Shown: positions 45,954 to 56,900 of the stretch, piece by piece
Layout: each line of letters begins with the position of its first letter
Numbering within the stretch: position 1 is the first letter of the stretch
Origin: Moniliophthora roreri
Lineage: Eukaryota; Basidiomycota; Agaricomycetes; Agaricales; Marasmiaceae
NCBI GenBank assembly: GCA_001466705.2
Contig: LATX02000144.1
Location: forward strand, 62,001-126,000
Length of the DNA: 64,000 bases
Direction of reading: 5' to 3'
The notes under the pieces: generated by a model
Told to the model about the DNA's origin: nothing
What the model saw: only the letters and a program-made list of their open reading frames with translations
Database searches by the model: none
Made by a program: the position numbers and the translations under genes

Positions 45954-46955
45954 ATGTTCTCTCAAACTAGCGACCACGGCTCCCTGCATCCTGAACTAGA
46001 ACCTATTGCTTCTCCCCACGTGCTTCGGAAAACCAGATCGTTGACCAGCGACGACTTGTTGCATCAGCATGCTAGACCATATCCCAGAGGGCACGCCTCC
46101 TCCAAAAAATATCGCAAATCCAACTCCTTACCAGTTCCTCCGTGCATACGCCACTTGCCCACAATAAAACAACCGTCGCCTCAGGACGTTCGTCCTCTAC
46201 CCTTACCCCCTGCACCTCTATCCGCGCCGATTACAATTCTGGCCGCCTGTCGGACCATCCGCCCTCTCCCGTCTCCCCCGACACCGGATTCAGATTCAGA
46301 GCCCACCAAGCTGGCGATTTGCATAACACCCGCCACACCCGCCTCACCTCTACCACCTCCTCCTACCATTAATTCCGTCGATCATCTCGTTCCGCCAGCT
46401 TCCTTCCCAAAGCCCAAGCCATATAGCTCCTTGTGCTTACAAACCTCCCCCGATGTCCTTCCTACCCCCTCCATAGATGAGGAAGCGGATGAGGAAGACT
46501 TGGTCCCCAGTCCTTTAACACCATCAATACCACAACGGCCTTCACCGTCTGTGGCACGTCGAAAACGCATGTCAAAACTACGACGGCATCTCGGAGAAAG
46601 CATCATGTTTCCTCTGAGCAAAGAACAGACATTAAGACCGCTCTCGGGATCACTAGCAAGTAACGACAACGACGACGACTACTCTCGCGAGTCGACCACC
46701 ATCCTCTTCAATAAAAAAGATGACGATGAGGACGATCTCGATCTCGCTGAAGACGAAGAAATGTCCACAAGCGATGATGAGAGTCTCGTAACATTGGATG
46801 ATGGTGAATCTGACAAGCTATGGGTGGTGGATGGTACTACTTTTAGAGCAGCTACCCTCAGAAGATATAGCAAAAAATGGGTACGCGAAAAAGGTGGTCA
46901 TCGTTGGGAAGAGGAGGATTACACGCATATTTTGCGTGCTTTGCGTTCTCTGTGA
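45954..46955 (+). CDS. Pro/Ser-rich hypothetical protein, single exon
   Basis: 333 aa if started at ATG 45954 (MFSQTSDHGSLHPELEP). An in-frame ATG at 45864 would add 30 residues but overlaps the TATA region. Most of the protein is Pro/Ser/Thr-rich and probably disordered (PLPLPPAPLSAP, RPLPSPPTPDSDSEP). It is followed by a basic patch (RRKRMSKLRRHLG) and an acidic tract (DDDEDDLDLAEDEE). The C-terminal 45 residues look folded and conserved-like (DKLWVVDGTTFRAATLRRYS, HRWEEEDYTHILRALR). The function is unknown; a nuclear or signalling adaptor is possible. Confidence 0.7.
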   Translation: MFSQTSDHGSLHPELEPIASPHVLRKTRSLTSDDLLHQHARPYPRGHASSKKYRKSNSLPVPPCIRHLPTIKQPSPQDVRPLPLPPAPLSAPITILAACRTIRPLPSPPTPDSDSEPTKLAICITPATPASPLPPPPTINSVDHLVPPASFPKPKPYSSLCLQTSPDVLPTPSIDEEADEEDLVPSPLTPSIPQRPSPSVARRKRMSKLRRHLGESIMFPLSKEQTLRPLSGSLASNDNDDDYSRESTTILFNKKDDDEDDLDLAEDEEMSTSDDESLVTLDDGESDKLWVVDGTTFRAATLRRYSKKWVREKGGHRWEEEDYTHILRALRSL

Positions 46956-48160
46956 TTGATTTTTATTTATTTCTTTTTTGTCCCACTCGCATTACTGTAT
47001 CTACTAACCCATACTCGTAGCATCCCATACATCATTCATTCGTTCCTTTCCTATCACACTGTATACTGCTCAATTACTTTCTTTTACGATATACTATCCT
47101 TAGACATTTGAAACTGGTCTTTGGCTGGTCGTGTATCTGTAACATGCAATAACGAGTATCATCACTCTCGCCTTCCTACTAGTACCATATGAATTCACCG
47201 GGTAACTGCGATTTCAGTCTTCACCGCTTCCCTGACGTTTCCGTCTTTCAAGCTTGACGTGATTACTAGTGACGCCATTATCGACTTCACTGCTGTGGAC
47301 GCCTAATATCTTGGCGGCCTACAAACTTGAGGCTCAGTGCTACTCAAACTCAAACCTCCAGTGGTATGTAGAGCTTGAACCGAAAAACACGATCCCATAT
47401 CCCCAGCTTGGGGGAATCCCCGGTTACCAGTTCCCGTCTTTCCTGGCATCACGGAGATCCACGGTCACCACAAGCTAACGCTCTCCGTATTCAGCGTCTT
47501 TACTTAAGGGTCGAAACCAGTTATCACACCTGTTTCCAAATCGAAAACTATAATATATATATATCCGGTCACTATCCCTGAGTGGACATCATCAAAGACT
47601 ATGGTAGTACCCAGTCGTTCAACTTACCCTTGGGATTATATGACGCGAACGCCTGAGAACCCAACCTAGTTCGGTTCTGCTGTTTTCCGTATTCGACGCG
47701 CGTCGCAAGGTCAAACATGATAACGTATATCAGGGTATATACCCATATACACACAGAACGTGTTCCTTGCCAACGACCTATGGACATTGGAGCAATTGGC
47801 TCTTGCGGAAAGGCGATTCGGAAAATTGGGGAAGCGGGCCTGAAGGTTTCTTGATCCGAGGTAACCTTCCGCCACAGGGCGATGCAACTTTTTTTTTTTG
47901 TTTGTTTGTATGCTCCGGGTTGAACTGGCAACGTCCAACCTGGTCCTGGTCCTGGTAGCGGCCCCGCTGTGATACCGCTAACATTTATCATCGTACCCTT
48001 GGTGAACGTCGGGCCGCGGGGAGGGTTCAAAAGTCACGACAGTGAGGCGATGTTCAAGTCGAAACATGACAGAAAAGCGCAACAAAGAAAGAAAGAAAGA
48101 AAAAAAAAAATTCCATGGATCACCGATTTATACTGACATTGATTAACATTACTCCAGCTA
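46956..48160. other. Intergenic with simple repeats
   Basis: Contains a short GAAA-type microsatellite and A-run (about 48085-48110), a T-run near 47888-47900 and a TA run near 47556. Open frames at 47599-48030 (minus) and nearby lack support. It is downstream of convergent genes. Confidence 0.45.
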
Positions 48161-51100
48161 TCACTGTCCTGTAAGACCCGCTACACTTTCCCAGAATCTA
48201 TTAATGCATGTTAAGCCAAGTTCCTGAAATTTATCTGTACACTCAACAACTTGCCTGCATCTCTCCAAAAGCTCTCGGCCGGTCGTTACGGGTCGTACAT
48301 CAGGTAGATTATCTGCTGTTTTATTGAACATCATCTCAGTCTGACCTTGATTGTACAATCGCCATGGTGGTGTTATGTTGCTAGCATCCAGTTTGTTGTT
48401 TGGATTTTGAGATATGACAAAGGAGAGGAATGATTGCGAAAAGGCTTTGAGGAAATCGGTATTGTTGAATGAGACGGGTGCTCCGATTCTAGTTGATGGG
48501 TTAGTCACTGGCCNCTGCTCCTCCGACTGGTACGTAAATCCACACTTCCCTTACCATCGACAGGATACTCATTGACACCAGGTATATTGCGCTGGCAAGC
48601 CCCGCAACCACCAGCACCAACAACTGGCGTTCAAATAGCCAATGTCAACCCCCCACAATGTTTACAAGCTTCTGGCGGGTCCGCTCCCACAAACCCTTTC
48701 TCTACTTCCCATGCAAGACGACAGACTCCCACTGCTAGTGAAGACTGTCTGTTTTTACAGTACGTTCGTCCAAAATTGTCGTACCACCGACAGGAATAGG
48801 TAACTAATCGAGAGGATCGAAATAGCGTGCACTTCCCAGGTGACACTGTACCAACGAGGAAATTACCTGTGGTAGTGTGGATTCATGGTGGAGGGTGAGC
48901 ATTTTTCCACAGAGATAACGTCGTGGCGAATCTCAATAACCAATCAAACAGCTATGTCTCAGGCGATGCGATTGGCTTTCATGGCTCAGATTTGATCAAG
49001 GAGTCGGACAATGGTGTTGTGGCTGTCCTCATTCAGTATCGGTTGGGTCTGTTTGGTACGCTTGACACACCCTCAAACTCGTTTGGTTATTCAGTCTCCG
49101 AGTGTAGGATTCCTGGCAGGCTCCAAAGTCAAAGAAGGTGGCGCCCTGAATGCGGGATTATGTCGGTGTCCATTTTCTATGATTTGTTTACGTACTCATT
49201 CCTTCTCAAAGTGGATCAAAATTTTGCTCTTCGTTGGGTGCAACAACACGTACGAACACCAACTTTTTCTTTACGAGCCTCGTATCTCACCTGGTCGTGC
49301 AGATCTCCAAATTTGGCGGGGACCCAACTCAAGTGACGATATGGGGTCAATCTGCAGGTAAGCCAATCCCTACAAAAAGTTTTCTGGGTGTCACACTCAA
49401 AATCGACCACAGGTGCTGGTTCCGTGATACAGCACGTCATCGCCGAAGACGGACGCACGACGCCACAACTTTTTAGAGGGGCCATGACTAGTTCAACCTT
49501 CCTACCGTCTCAGTACATGTTCAATGACCCCATTCCAGAGGTATGGATACATTACAAGTCAAGGAATACGATTATAATTTTCGAGGCAGTCACTGTATAA
49601 TCAAGTCGTCACTCAGACAAGGTGAGCTTTAGCCAACCATTCCTACTGGCAAACTCAATAAACACCACACGCAGCTGTTCCTCGGCAAAAGACTCTCTGG
49701 CTTGTCTCAGGGCAACAGACGTGAACGTTTTGGAAACAGCGAACCGAAACATAAGCAGCGCCGCGTTCTTTGGTACATTTGCTTTTGTTCCTGTTGTCGA
49801 CGGTACTTTTATCACTCAAAGGGCTACGGAGGCCTTCAAAAAAGGAAGAGTCAACGGGGTTTGTTTCAAGATTCTCCCACAGGGATACGCCACTGACCCG
49901 TTAGCTTATTATGCAGAAGGCCGTGCTCGCTGTGACGAATACTAATGAAGGGCCTCCGTTCGTGAATCAGAGCGCCCCTGCTGATGCCGCACGTTATGCG
50001 TCCTCAGTATTTCCCAGACTCGGTCCCAGAGAAGTGATGGAGGCGGCTAAACAATACGCGGCGGTTGGGTCACCTCTTGATCAAGTAAACCAAATCATGA
50101 CTGACTGTACGTATAAACCTTTTGAGTCGTAACGGATGGGGTAGAATCATCAAACCGTCTACAGCTATATTCGTCTGTCCTACCTATTTCTTACTGAACG
50201 CCTTCAAAGATCGTGGCTTCAAGGTAATTATAGGATGATTTACGCAACTGACTGCTGCGGAAACGACACATCTCATTGACGAATTTAGGGCGAACTTGCA
50301 ATACCTCCAGCTACCCATGGGTTGGACGTCGGTTACTACTTCCCTTCGTGAGTCGAGTCGCTTCTCGCTTCGTAATAAGGGGGGAAGGGGGGNCCCCCCT
50401 TCCCCCCTTATTACGAAGCGAGAAGCGACTCGACTCACGAAGGGAAGTAGTAACCGACGTCCAACCCATGGGTAGCTGGAGGTATTGCAAGTTCGCCCTA
50501 AATTCGTCAATGAGATGTGTCGTTTCCGCAGCAGTCAGTTGCGTAAATCATCCTATAATTACCTTGAAGCCACGATCTTTGAAGGCGTTCAGTAAGAAAT
50601 AGGTAGGACAGACGAATATAGCTGTAGACGGTTTGATGATTCTACCCCATCCGTTACGACTCAAAAGGTTTATACGTACAGTCAGTCATGATTTGGTTTA
50701 CTTGATCAAGAGGTGACCCAACCGCCGCGTATTGTTTAGCCGCCTCCATCACTTCTCTGGGACCGAGTCTGGGAAATACTGAGGACGCATAACGTGCGGC
50801 ATCAGCAGGGGCGCTCTGATTCACGAACGGAGGCCCTTCATTAGTATTCGTCACAGCGAGCACGGCCTTCTGCATAATAAGCTAACGGGTCAGTGGCGTA
50901 TCCCTGTGGGAGAATCTTGAAACAAACCCCGTTGACTCTTCCTTTTTTGAAGGCCTCCGTAGCCCTTTGAGTGATAAAAGTACCGTCGACAACAGGAACA
51001 AAAGCAAATGTACCAAAGAACGCGGCGCTGCTTATGTTTCGGTTCGCTGTTTCCAAAACGTTCACGTCTGTTGCCCTGAGACAAGCCAGAGAGTCTTTTG

Positions 51101-52440
51101 CCGAGGAACAGCTGCGTGTGGTGTTTATTGAGTTTGCCAGTAGGAATGGTTGGCTAAAGCTCACCTTGTCTGAGTGACGACTTGATTATACAGTGACTGC
51201 CTCGAAAATTATAATCGTATTCCTTGACTTGTAATGTATCCATACCTCTGGAATGGGGTCATTGAACATGTACTGAGACGGTAGGAAGGTTGAACTAGTC
51301 ATGGCCCCTCTAAAAAGTTGTGGCGTCGTGCGTCCGTCTTCGGCGATGACGTGCTGTATCACGGAACCAGCACCTGTGGTCGATTTTGAGTGTGACACCC
51401 AGAAAACTTTTTGTAGGGATTGGCTTACCTGCAGATTGACCCCATATCGTCACTTGAGTTGGGTCCCCGCCAAATTTGGAGATCTGCACGACCAGGTGAG
51501 ATACGAGGCTCGTAAAGAAAAAGTTGGTGTTCGTACGTGTTGTTGCACCCAACGAAGAGCAAAATTTTGATCCACTTTGAGAAGGAATGAGTACGTAAAC
51601 AAATCATAGAAAATGGACACCGACATAATCCCGCATTCAGGGCGCCACCTTCTTTGACTTTGGAGCCTGCCAGGAATCCTACACTCGGAGACTGAATAAC
51701 CAAACGAGTTTGAGGGTGTGTCAAGCGTACCAAACAGACCCAACCGATACTGAATGAGGACAGCCACAACACCATTGTCCGACTCCTTGATCAAATCTGA
51801 GCCATGAAAGCCAATCGCATCGCCTGAGACATAGCTGTTTGATTGGTTATTGAGATTCGCCACGACGTTATCTCTGTGGAAAAATGCTCACCCTCCACCA
51901 TGAATCCACACTACCACAGGTAATTTCCTCGTTGGTACAGTGTCACCTGGGAAGTGCACGCTATTTCGATCCTCTCGATTAGTTACCTATTCCTGTCGGT
52001 GGTACGACAATTTTGGACGAACGTACTGTAAAAACAGACAGTCTTCACTAGCAGTGGGAGTCTGTCGTCTTGCATGGGAAGTAGAGAAAGGGTTTGTGGG
52101 AGCGGACCCGCCAGAAGCTTGTAAACATTGTGGGGGGTTGACATTGGCTATTTGAACGCCAGTTGTTGGTGCTGGTGGTTGCGGGGCTTGCCAGCGCAAT
52201 ATACCTGGTGTCAATGAGTATCCTGTCGATGGTAAGGGAAGTGTGGATTTACGTACCAGTCGGAGGAGCAGCATAACGCACACCAATGAAATCCGTTACA
52301 TCGGTACTTGGATCAAAGACACCTTGATAACGAGCATATCCCAAGTCGATAGTCACTCCTTGCTGCGGTGAGCGAGGCTGAAAAGACGAAGCAATGGTCT
52401 GAGCAACCAGCAGAGATAAGAGTACGACTAGATTCTTCAT
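48161..52440 (-). CDS. Secreted type-B carboxylesterase, 15 exons, split by assembly error
   Basis: The predicted protein has 534 aa. Exons are 52440-52257, 52204-52027, 51960-51892, 51834-51731, 51678-51625, 51574-51537, 51483-51429, 51373-51246, 51196-51165, 51111-50928, 50869-50680, 50621-50563 and 50497-50439, then, after an assembly join, 48488-48255 and 48197-48161; the phases fit across the join. A signal peptide (MKNLVVLLSLLVAQTIASS) leads to the fold. The oxyanion loop is VVWIHGGG, the nucleophile is in GQSAGAGS, and the likely His is in PPATHGLDVGYYF. DCLFLHVHFP and the C-terminus FWESVAGLTGQ are typical of fungal carboxylesterase/lipase type B. It is probably secreted and hydrolyses esters; the substrate is unknown. 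The last intron is GC-AG (AG|GCAAGT). A reversed copy (48515-50392) of part of the gene interrupts it. Confidence 0.85.
48515..52271. repeat. 1.88-kb perfect inverted repeat around a single N (assembly join)
   Basis: 48515-50392 is the reverse complement of 50394-52271, with N50393 at the centre and N48514 at the left edge. The reversed copy holds a truncated carboxylesterase that lacks its first exon beyond CCG ACT G. The minus-strand gene joins cleanly from 50439 (donor GTGAGT) to 48488 (acceptor ACTAG) when the copy is skipped. This fits a redundant contig placed backwards in the scaffold, not a genomic palindrome. Confidence 0.85.
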
Positions 52441-53922
52441 GGTTATCGTGAAAGGCCTGGGGGCGCACTATTTTCAAGCAACGTCATAAAAGCGCAGCTG
52501 CTGCTGATCAATAAATAGCACAGCCAGTGAAAGGGAATGCGCTTCGACTTCGACTCACGGCAGCCCAACGATAAAACTCCCTCGAGAACAAGGGCAGCAT
52601 GAATGGCGTTTACATGATGAGGGGAATATTCGGAGGCTTCCAATCAGGGAGTGTGGGCCGTGATACTGGGCCGTGATACGAATAGCAAATTAAATAAGTT
52701 ACTACCTTTTAGACAACAAGCATGCCTATTCCCATCGAAAACTTCTCAGAAGAAAGTCGTTTGGAAAGATGGGTGACTGACGTGCCTGATAACTGACTCT
52801 CATCCTTTCTCATGCCACACAGTTTCCCGCTCAATGGATGTTGATACTCGGAGTCGAAACGGCTTCACTTTCGGACATGGAGGTACATAAGAGAGCCGAG
52901 ATGGAAATTGGTGATTTGTAAGCGCAAAATTTCGTGACTACTGTCGGCCCAAGCGCAGCGAAAACTGAATCAGGCTTCGAATTGATCGCTCATCTCGCTC
53001 ACCCGGATCGTCATGAATACCATCGATGGCTGCTTGAGCAATTCTGTATATTTGGCTTTTGTCTTCTACACGAACGATGGACATGAAAGATCGCAGATTC
53101 GGAGGAACATGAAGATGTATGAAGGACATGAGCTTTTAATGGTATAATGCAGAGTCCAATTGCGGGGGGAGGCCTGGACCATTTCTTGAGCTGCGGGTGG
53201 GGGTATAAGACGGTAGCCTCGGAAATATCTGTGTATCGCCTGCTTCTGACCAATAGTCGTATTCATGAAAAGGCATCCAAAAGACACAAGGTATATGTAT
53301 GAGGCCCTGAACGGCATGGAGATGATTGCTGGTGCTACCAGTGGTCTGTATCGATGTTCTGTCAACATAAGTATGGCCTCGTGTTCGCCCTCGTGAATGC
53401 TTGCTGTCAAGACTTGGAAGCAGCTTTCCCTGCAAATCATCAACACTGAATTCGAATATGGTAGTATGAAAACTTCTGAGGCACCCACGTCCAGTGCTGC
53501 GAACAATGAACCGGTGCTGCCGACAGTCTCATGATGGTGCGCGCGCGTCTCCAGCTCGAGTAAATTCTGAGTTTCCAATCCCTTTGCCAGGATGAAAATT
53601 AGGAAGAGAATAGAGATCTTCAAGGATATTTCCCCGAAATTTTTTTCTTTGAAAAATTTTCGATGATGATGGAGGGAGAGAAAGAGTCATCTGATGGATA
53701 TGTTTGGCTTCGCCGTCGTGCCACGCGCCCACGACAACAATCACTACCTTTCTCTTTCCTTTTACCCTCATTTCCCTCCATTCTTGACCCATAATCTACC
53801 TCTAAATCACGCGATATTTCAGGCGACAACGCAGTGAGAAGAAGAACTGGGAAGGTGGATCAGGAAACAGGGCAAAGAGAAGTTGAAAACAAGACGAAAA
53901 TTCGGGATTCTCTTCACCAGAA
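52441..53922. other. Intergenic between divergent genes; one orphan frame
   Basis: A TATA-like CTATTTATT on the minus strand near 52511-52519 could serve the carboxylesterase. A minus frame at 53623-53066 (185 codons) has no recognised domain, and an alternative reading of the same DNA (about 53430-53136) is equally open, so I do not call a gene. Pyrimidine-rich DNA near 53745-53790 (TCTCTTTCCTTTT) precedes the SET1 start. Confidence 0.4.
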
Positions 53923-56900
53923 ATGTCTGGCAGGGCACCTCCGAAAGGACCTCGGGCGCTGCTGGCGTCGATGCCTGGTGGTGTTCAACCGCCCCAGTCA
54001 CAGTCGCCCCCAGCGCAAGGGCCGACGAGCAGGATTGGAGCTACACCCCCTACAGGTCCTCGTAGCTTGATGAATGGTCATTCCAGAGGCAGTTTTGGAG
54101 GTCCTGGGCCAAGAGCAAAGACTTTTATGAACGGTCATGCGCATGGTTATCCTCCTCAGCATGGTTATGGGCATGGGCTCGGTCGTGGACATCCGCTGAA
54201 ACCGCCAGTGAACGGTGCAGGGCCTGGTCCGACTACGCTGAAGCAGCAGCAAGCCACTCAGAACGTACGTTTTTCTCGAACATTCGCTGAAGTTGTCGCT
54301 CAGATGTAATACAGGGAGGTCCAGGACCGAATACACTCAAGCAGCAGCACCAGGAGAATCACCAGCAACAGCAACAGCCAAACGGCAGTCAGAATGTGAT
54401 TTCTTCCTGTTATTCTACTTGATGATTCACCATAACTCACAGGTTTTATAGGGATTGATAGCGCCAGGCGGTACAAGAGCTGCAATTTCTATTTCTATGG
54501 CACCGGTAAAAATACAGTTGCAGCAAAAGTCGACCCCTCTTGGACCTAAAGCTCAGATATCGCCACCTCAACCTGCATCTGAACCGCCGCCTCCGCCGCC
54601 TCCCAGTGGTCCCCCGCCGCCAATGCCGCCTTCGAATTCGCCTCCTCCTCCGCCTCAACCGGAAAGCGCACCTCCGCCACCTCCACCACCAGCAATGTCG
54701 CCCCCACCACCACCACCATCGAATTCTCCACCTCCACCTCCACCTCCACCTCCACCTTCGAATGAAGCTGCCCCACCGCCGCCGCCTGATTTACCGCCTC
54801 CGCCATTGCCTTCTATTTTCACCACTACTCCAGGTCAGTGCTCATTTCTCCGTGTAACCGAGCTCGAAACTGATCTATACGCGTATTTGCTATTCTACAG
54901 ATCCCTCGGCTCCCGCTGCCCCAGCGCCGATTTCGATTGCATTGCCTACGCCGATAAGAGCACCAGCCGGTCCACCGCCAGTACAGCTTGACGTTGCTCA
55001 GAATTCGCAATCGTCAAGTTCTTCAACACCTACCATCCCTGCAACAAAAACGTTTTTTCAGCCACCGCCTTCGCCTCCTATTCCAAGTTCCTCTTTTTCG
55101 CGTGACAGGGAGAGAGAACGCGACCGAGATCGCGAAAGGGATAGAGACAGGGACAGAGAACGAGAACGATCAGATTCTCGCGCCGGTTATTCGAGTAGAT
55201 TATCAGGCTCGTCGTCGCGACTTCGATCACCATCGTATTCTTCAAGAGCACGGTCACCTTCTCAGTCTTACACGCGCCACAGATCACCTTCAAGTCGACG
55301 ATCACTATCACCACCACCGGCACCAGCTACGCCGCCCCCACTGCCCAGACCTCAAACACCACCTAAATGGGACCTGCCGGTCTGGCCTCCTTCACGGGTG
55401 CCTTTGGCCTCTTCGGACGTGCCTGAAGCATCGTCGTCCTCTGCGGCTTCTTCATCCAGTTCCAAGTTACCACCTCCCCAATACAAATATTCGGCTTCAA
55501 ATCCACGTTCAAACAAGATCGTTTTCGACCCCGCGTTACCAGATGGTCGAGATCCAAAACTGGAAACGCTCAAAGTGCGAGAATGGAAAGACAACACTTG
55601 GAAGAGTTTTGTGAGAGGAGGAACGAGTCAGGTAAAGGAAGAAGACATTGTGTATCGGCCAAAGGATCTGGATTATTTCGATCTACTGATGTTTGCGATA
55701 CGAAGAGCCAAGGGTAAGGAGAAGGCTGTTGAACTGGATCCAGATGTAGAGATGGCAGAGCATGTTGTTGAGGCTGGAGGGGAGGTGGTGTCGTCTGATC
55801 CTTCATCGCCGTCGTCTTTGCGGAAACCAACATCGGAGGAGATTGCGTATGTGAAATCGGAGCGGAAGAGGGAGCAACGGGTGCTCGGAAAGGGCAAAGG
55901 CAAGGAGTCAGTGGTACGGTACGATGGCGAAGTGCTTGAAGACGGGGCGTGGGTTTGGATACCAGAGGCAGAGTTCAAGACGGGTAGTGATGACATGTTG
56001 GGCGTTGACGCAGGTTCAGATAAGGGCTGGTGGATATGTGAGCCTCAACCTGTGCCTGATGATCCGCGGAAACGAATACCGGACAGGGAAAGGGAGCGGA
56101 GGGTCAGGGCGCAGTTTTATGAAATCAAGTACGAGGTGCGTCCATTTTATTACATTTTCATTTGGATTGCAATATTTAACGTACGCACACTTGATGTCTA
56201 GTATGACCCAGCGACAAGTACAGGACCGTCACCGCCAACATGTGTTCTCATAACTAATATTGCGCCTCTTACGTCCAATACCTCTCTTCGGCAACATTTC
56301 AGCACGCATGGTACTGTTCTCTCCTTTGAGCCTCAGATTGACAAGGAGAATGGTAGTCCATTAGGAGTGCTCTATCTCCGGTATGCTACACACGAGGAGG
56401 CAAAGAGATGCGTGGAACGGGAAAACGGGAAGAAGCGGCCGTTTGGTGGTAGTAAAGGTGCTGGTGAAGGAGAGGAGATTTGTGTGGCATTCGATGGCGA
56501 AGGACACAAGTTGAAGGCTGTGATTAAGGAGCTGGACGAGAGAAAGAAGGAAAAACGACGGAGAGAACGGGGTGAAGTCAACAAGGACAAGTCAGTGCCA
56601 TCGTCAACATCGTCTTCTTCACGTCCCTTCCATGCTCTACCTCTCAAACCTGGAGTTAAATCTGGATCGACACCTGGACATCCACCGAATGCGACTACCC
56701 CGAGCGGAGGTACGACGCCCCGAATATCTCAGTCGGCGTCTACCCCGGTTCAGCCAGTGACTACATCAACACCGATACCGAATAGTATGGGACCAGCATC
56801 GTTGCCTGCAAGACCAATGACTGCTCCAGCACCGCCGCCTCATGCTTTGCCTGCCACATCGACTACTTTCACTGCAGAGAGAATGTCCGCTTCTGGTTCA

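Noticed and set aside
48515..50392. A second, plus-strand carboxylesterase gene
   Set aside because: Exact reverse complement of part of the minus-strand gene, bounded by N; counted as a misplaced contig.
53066..53623. 185-codon minus-strand frame starting MKISILFLIF
   Set aside because: It looks like a signal peptide, but the rest has no domain, and an alternative reading of the same DNA is equally open.
54546..54857. Leu/His-rich and Val/Glu-rich frames
   Set aside because: Shadows of the polyproline tract in SET1.
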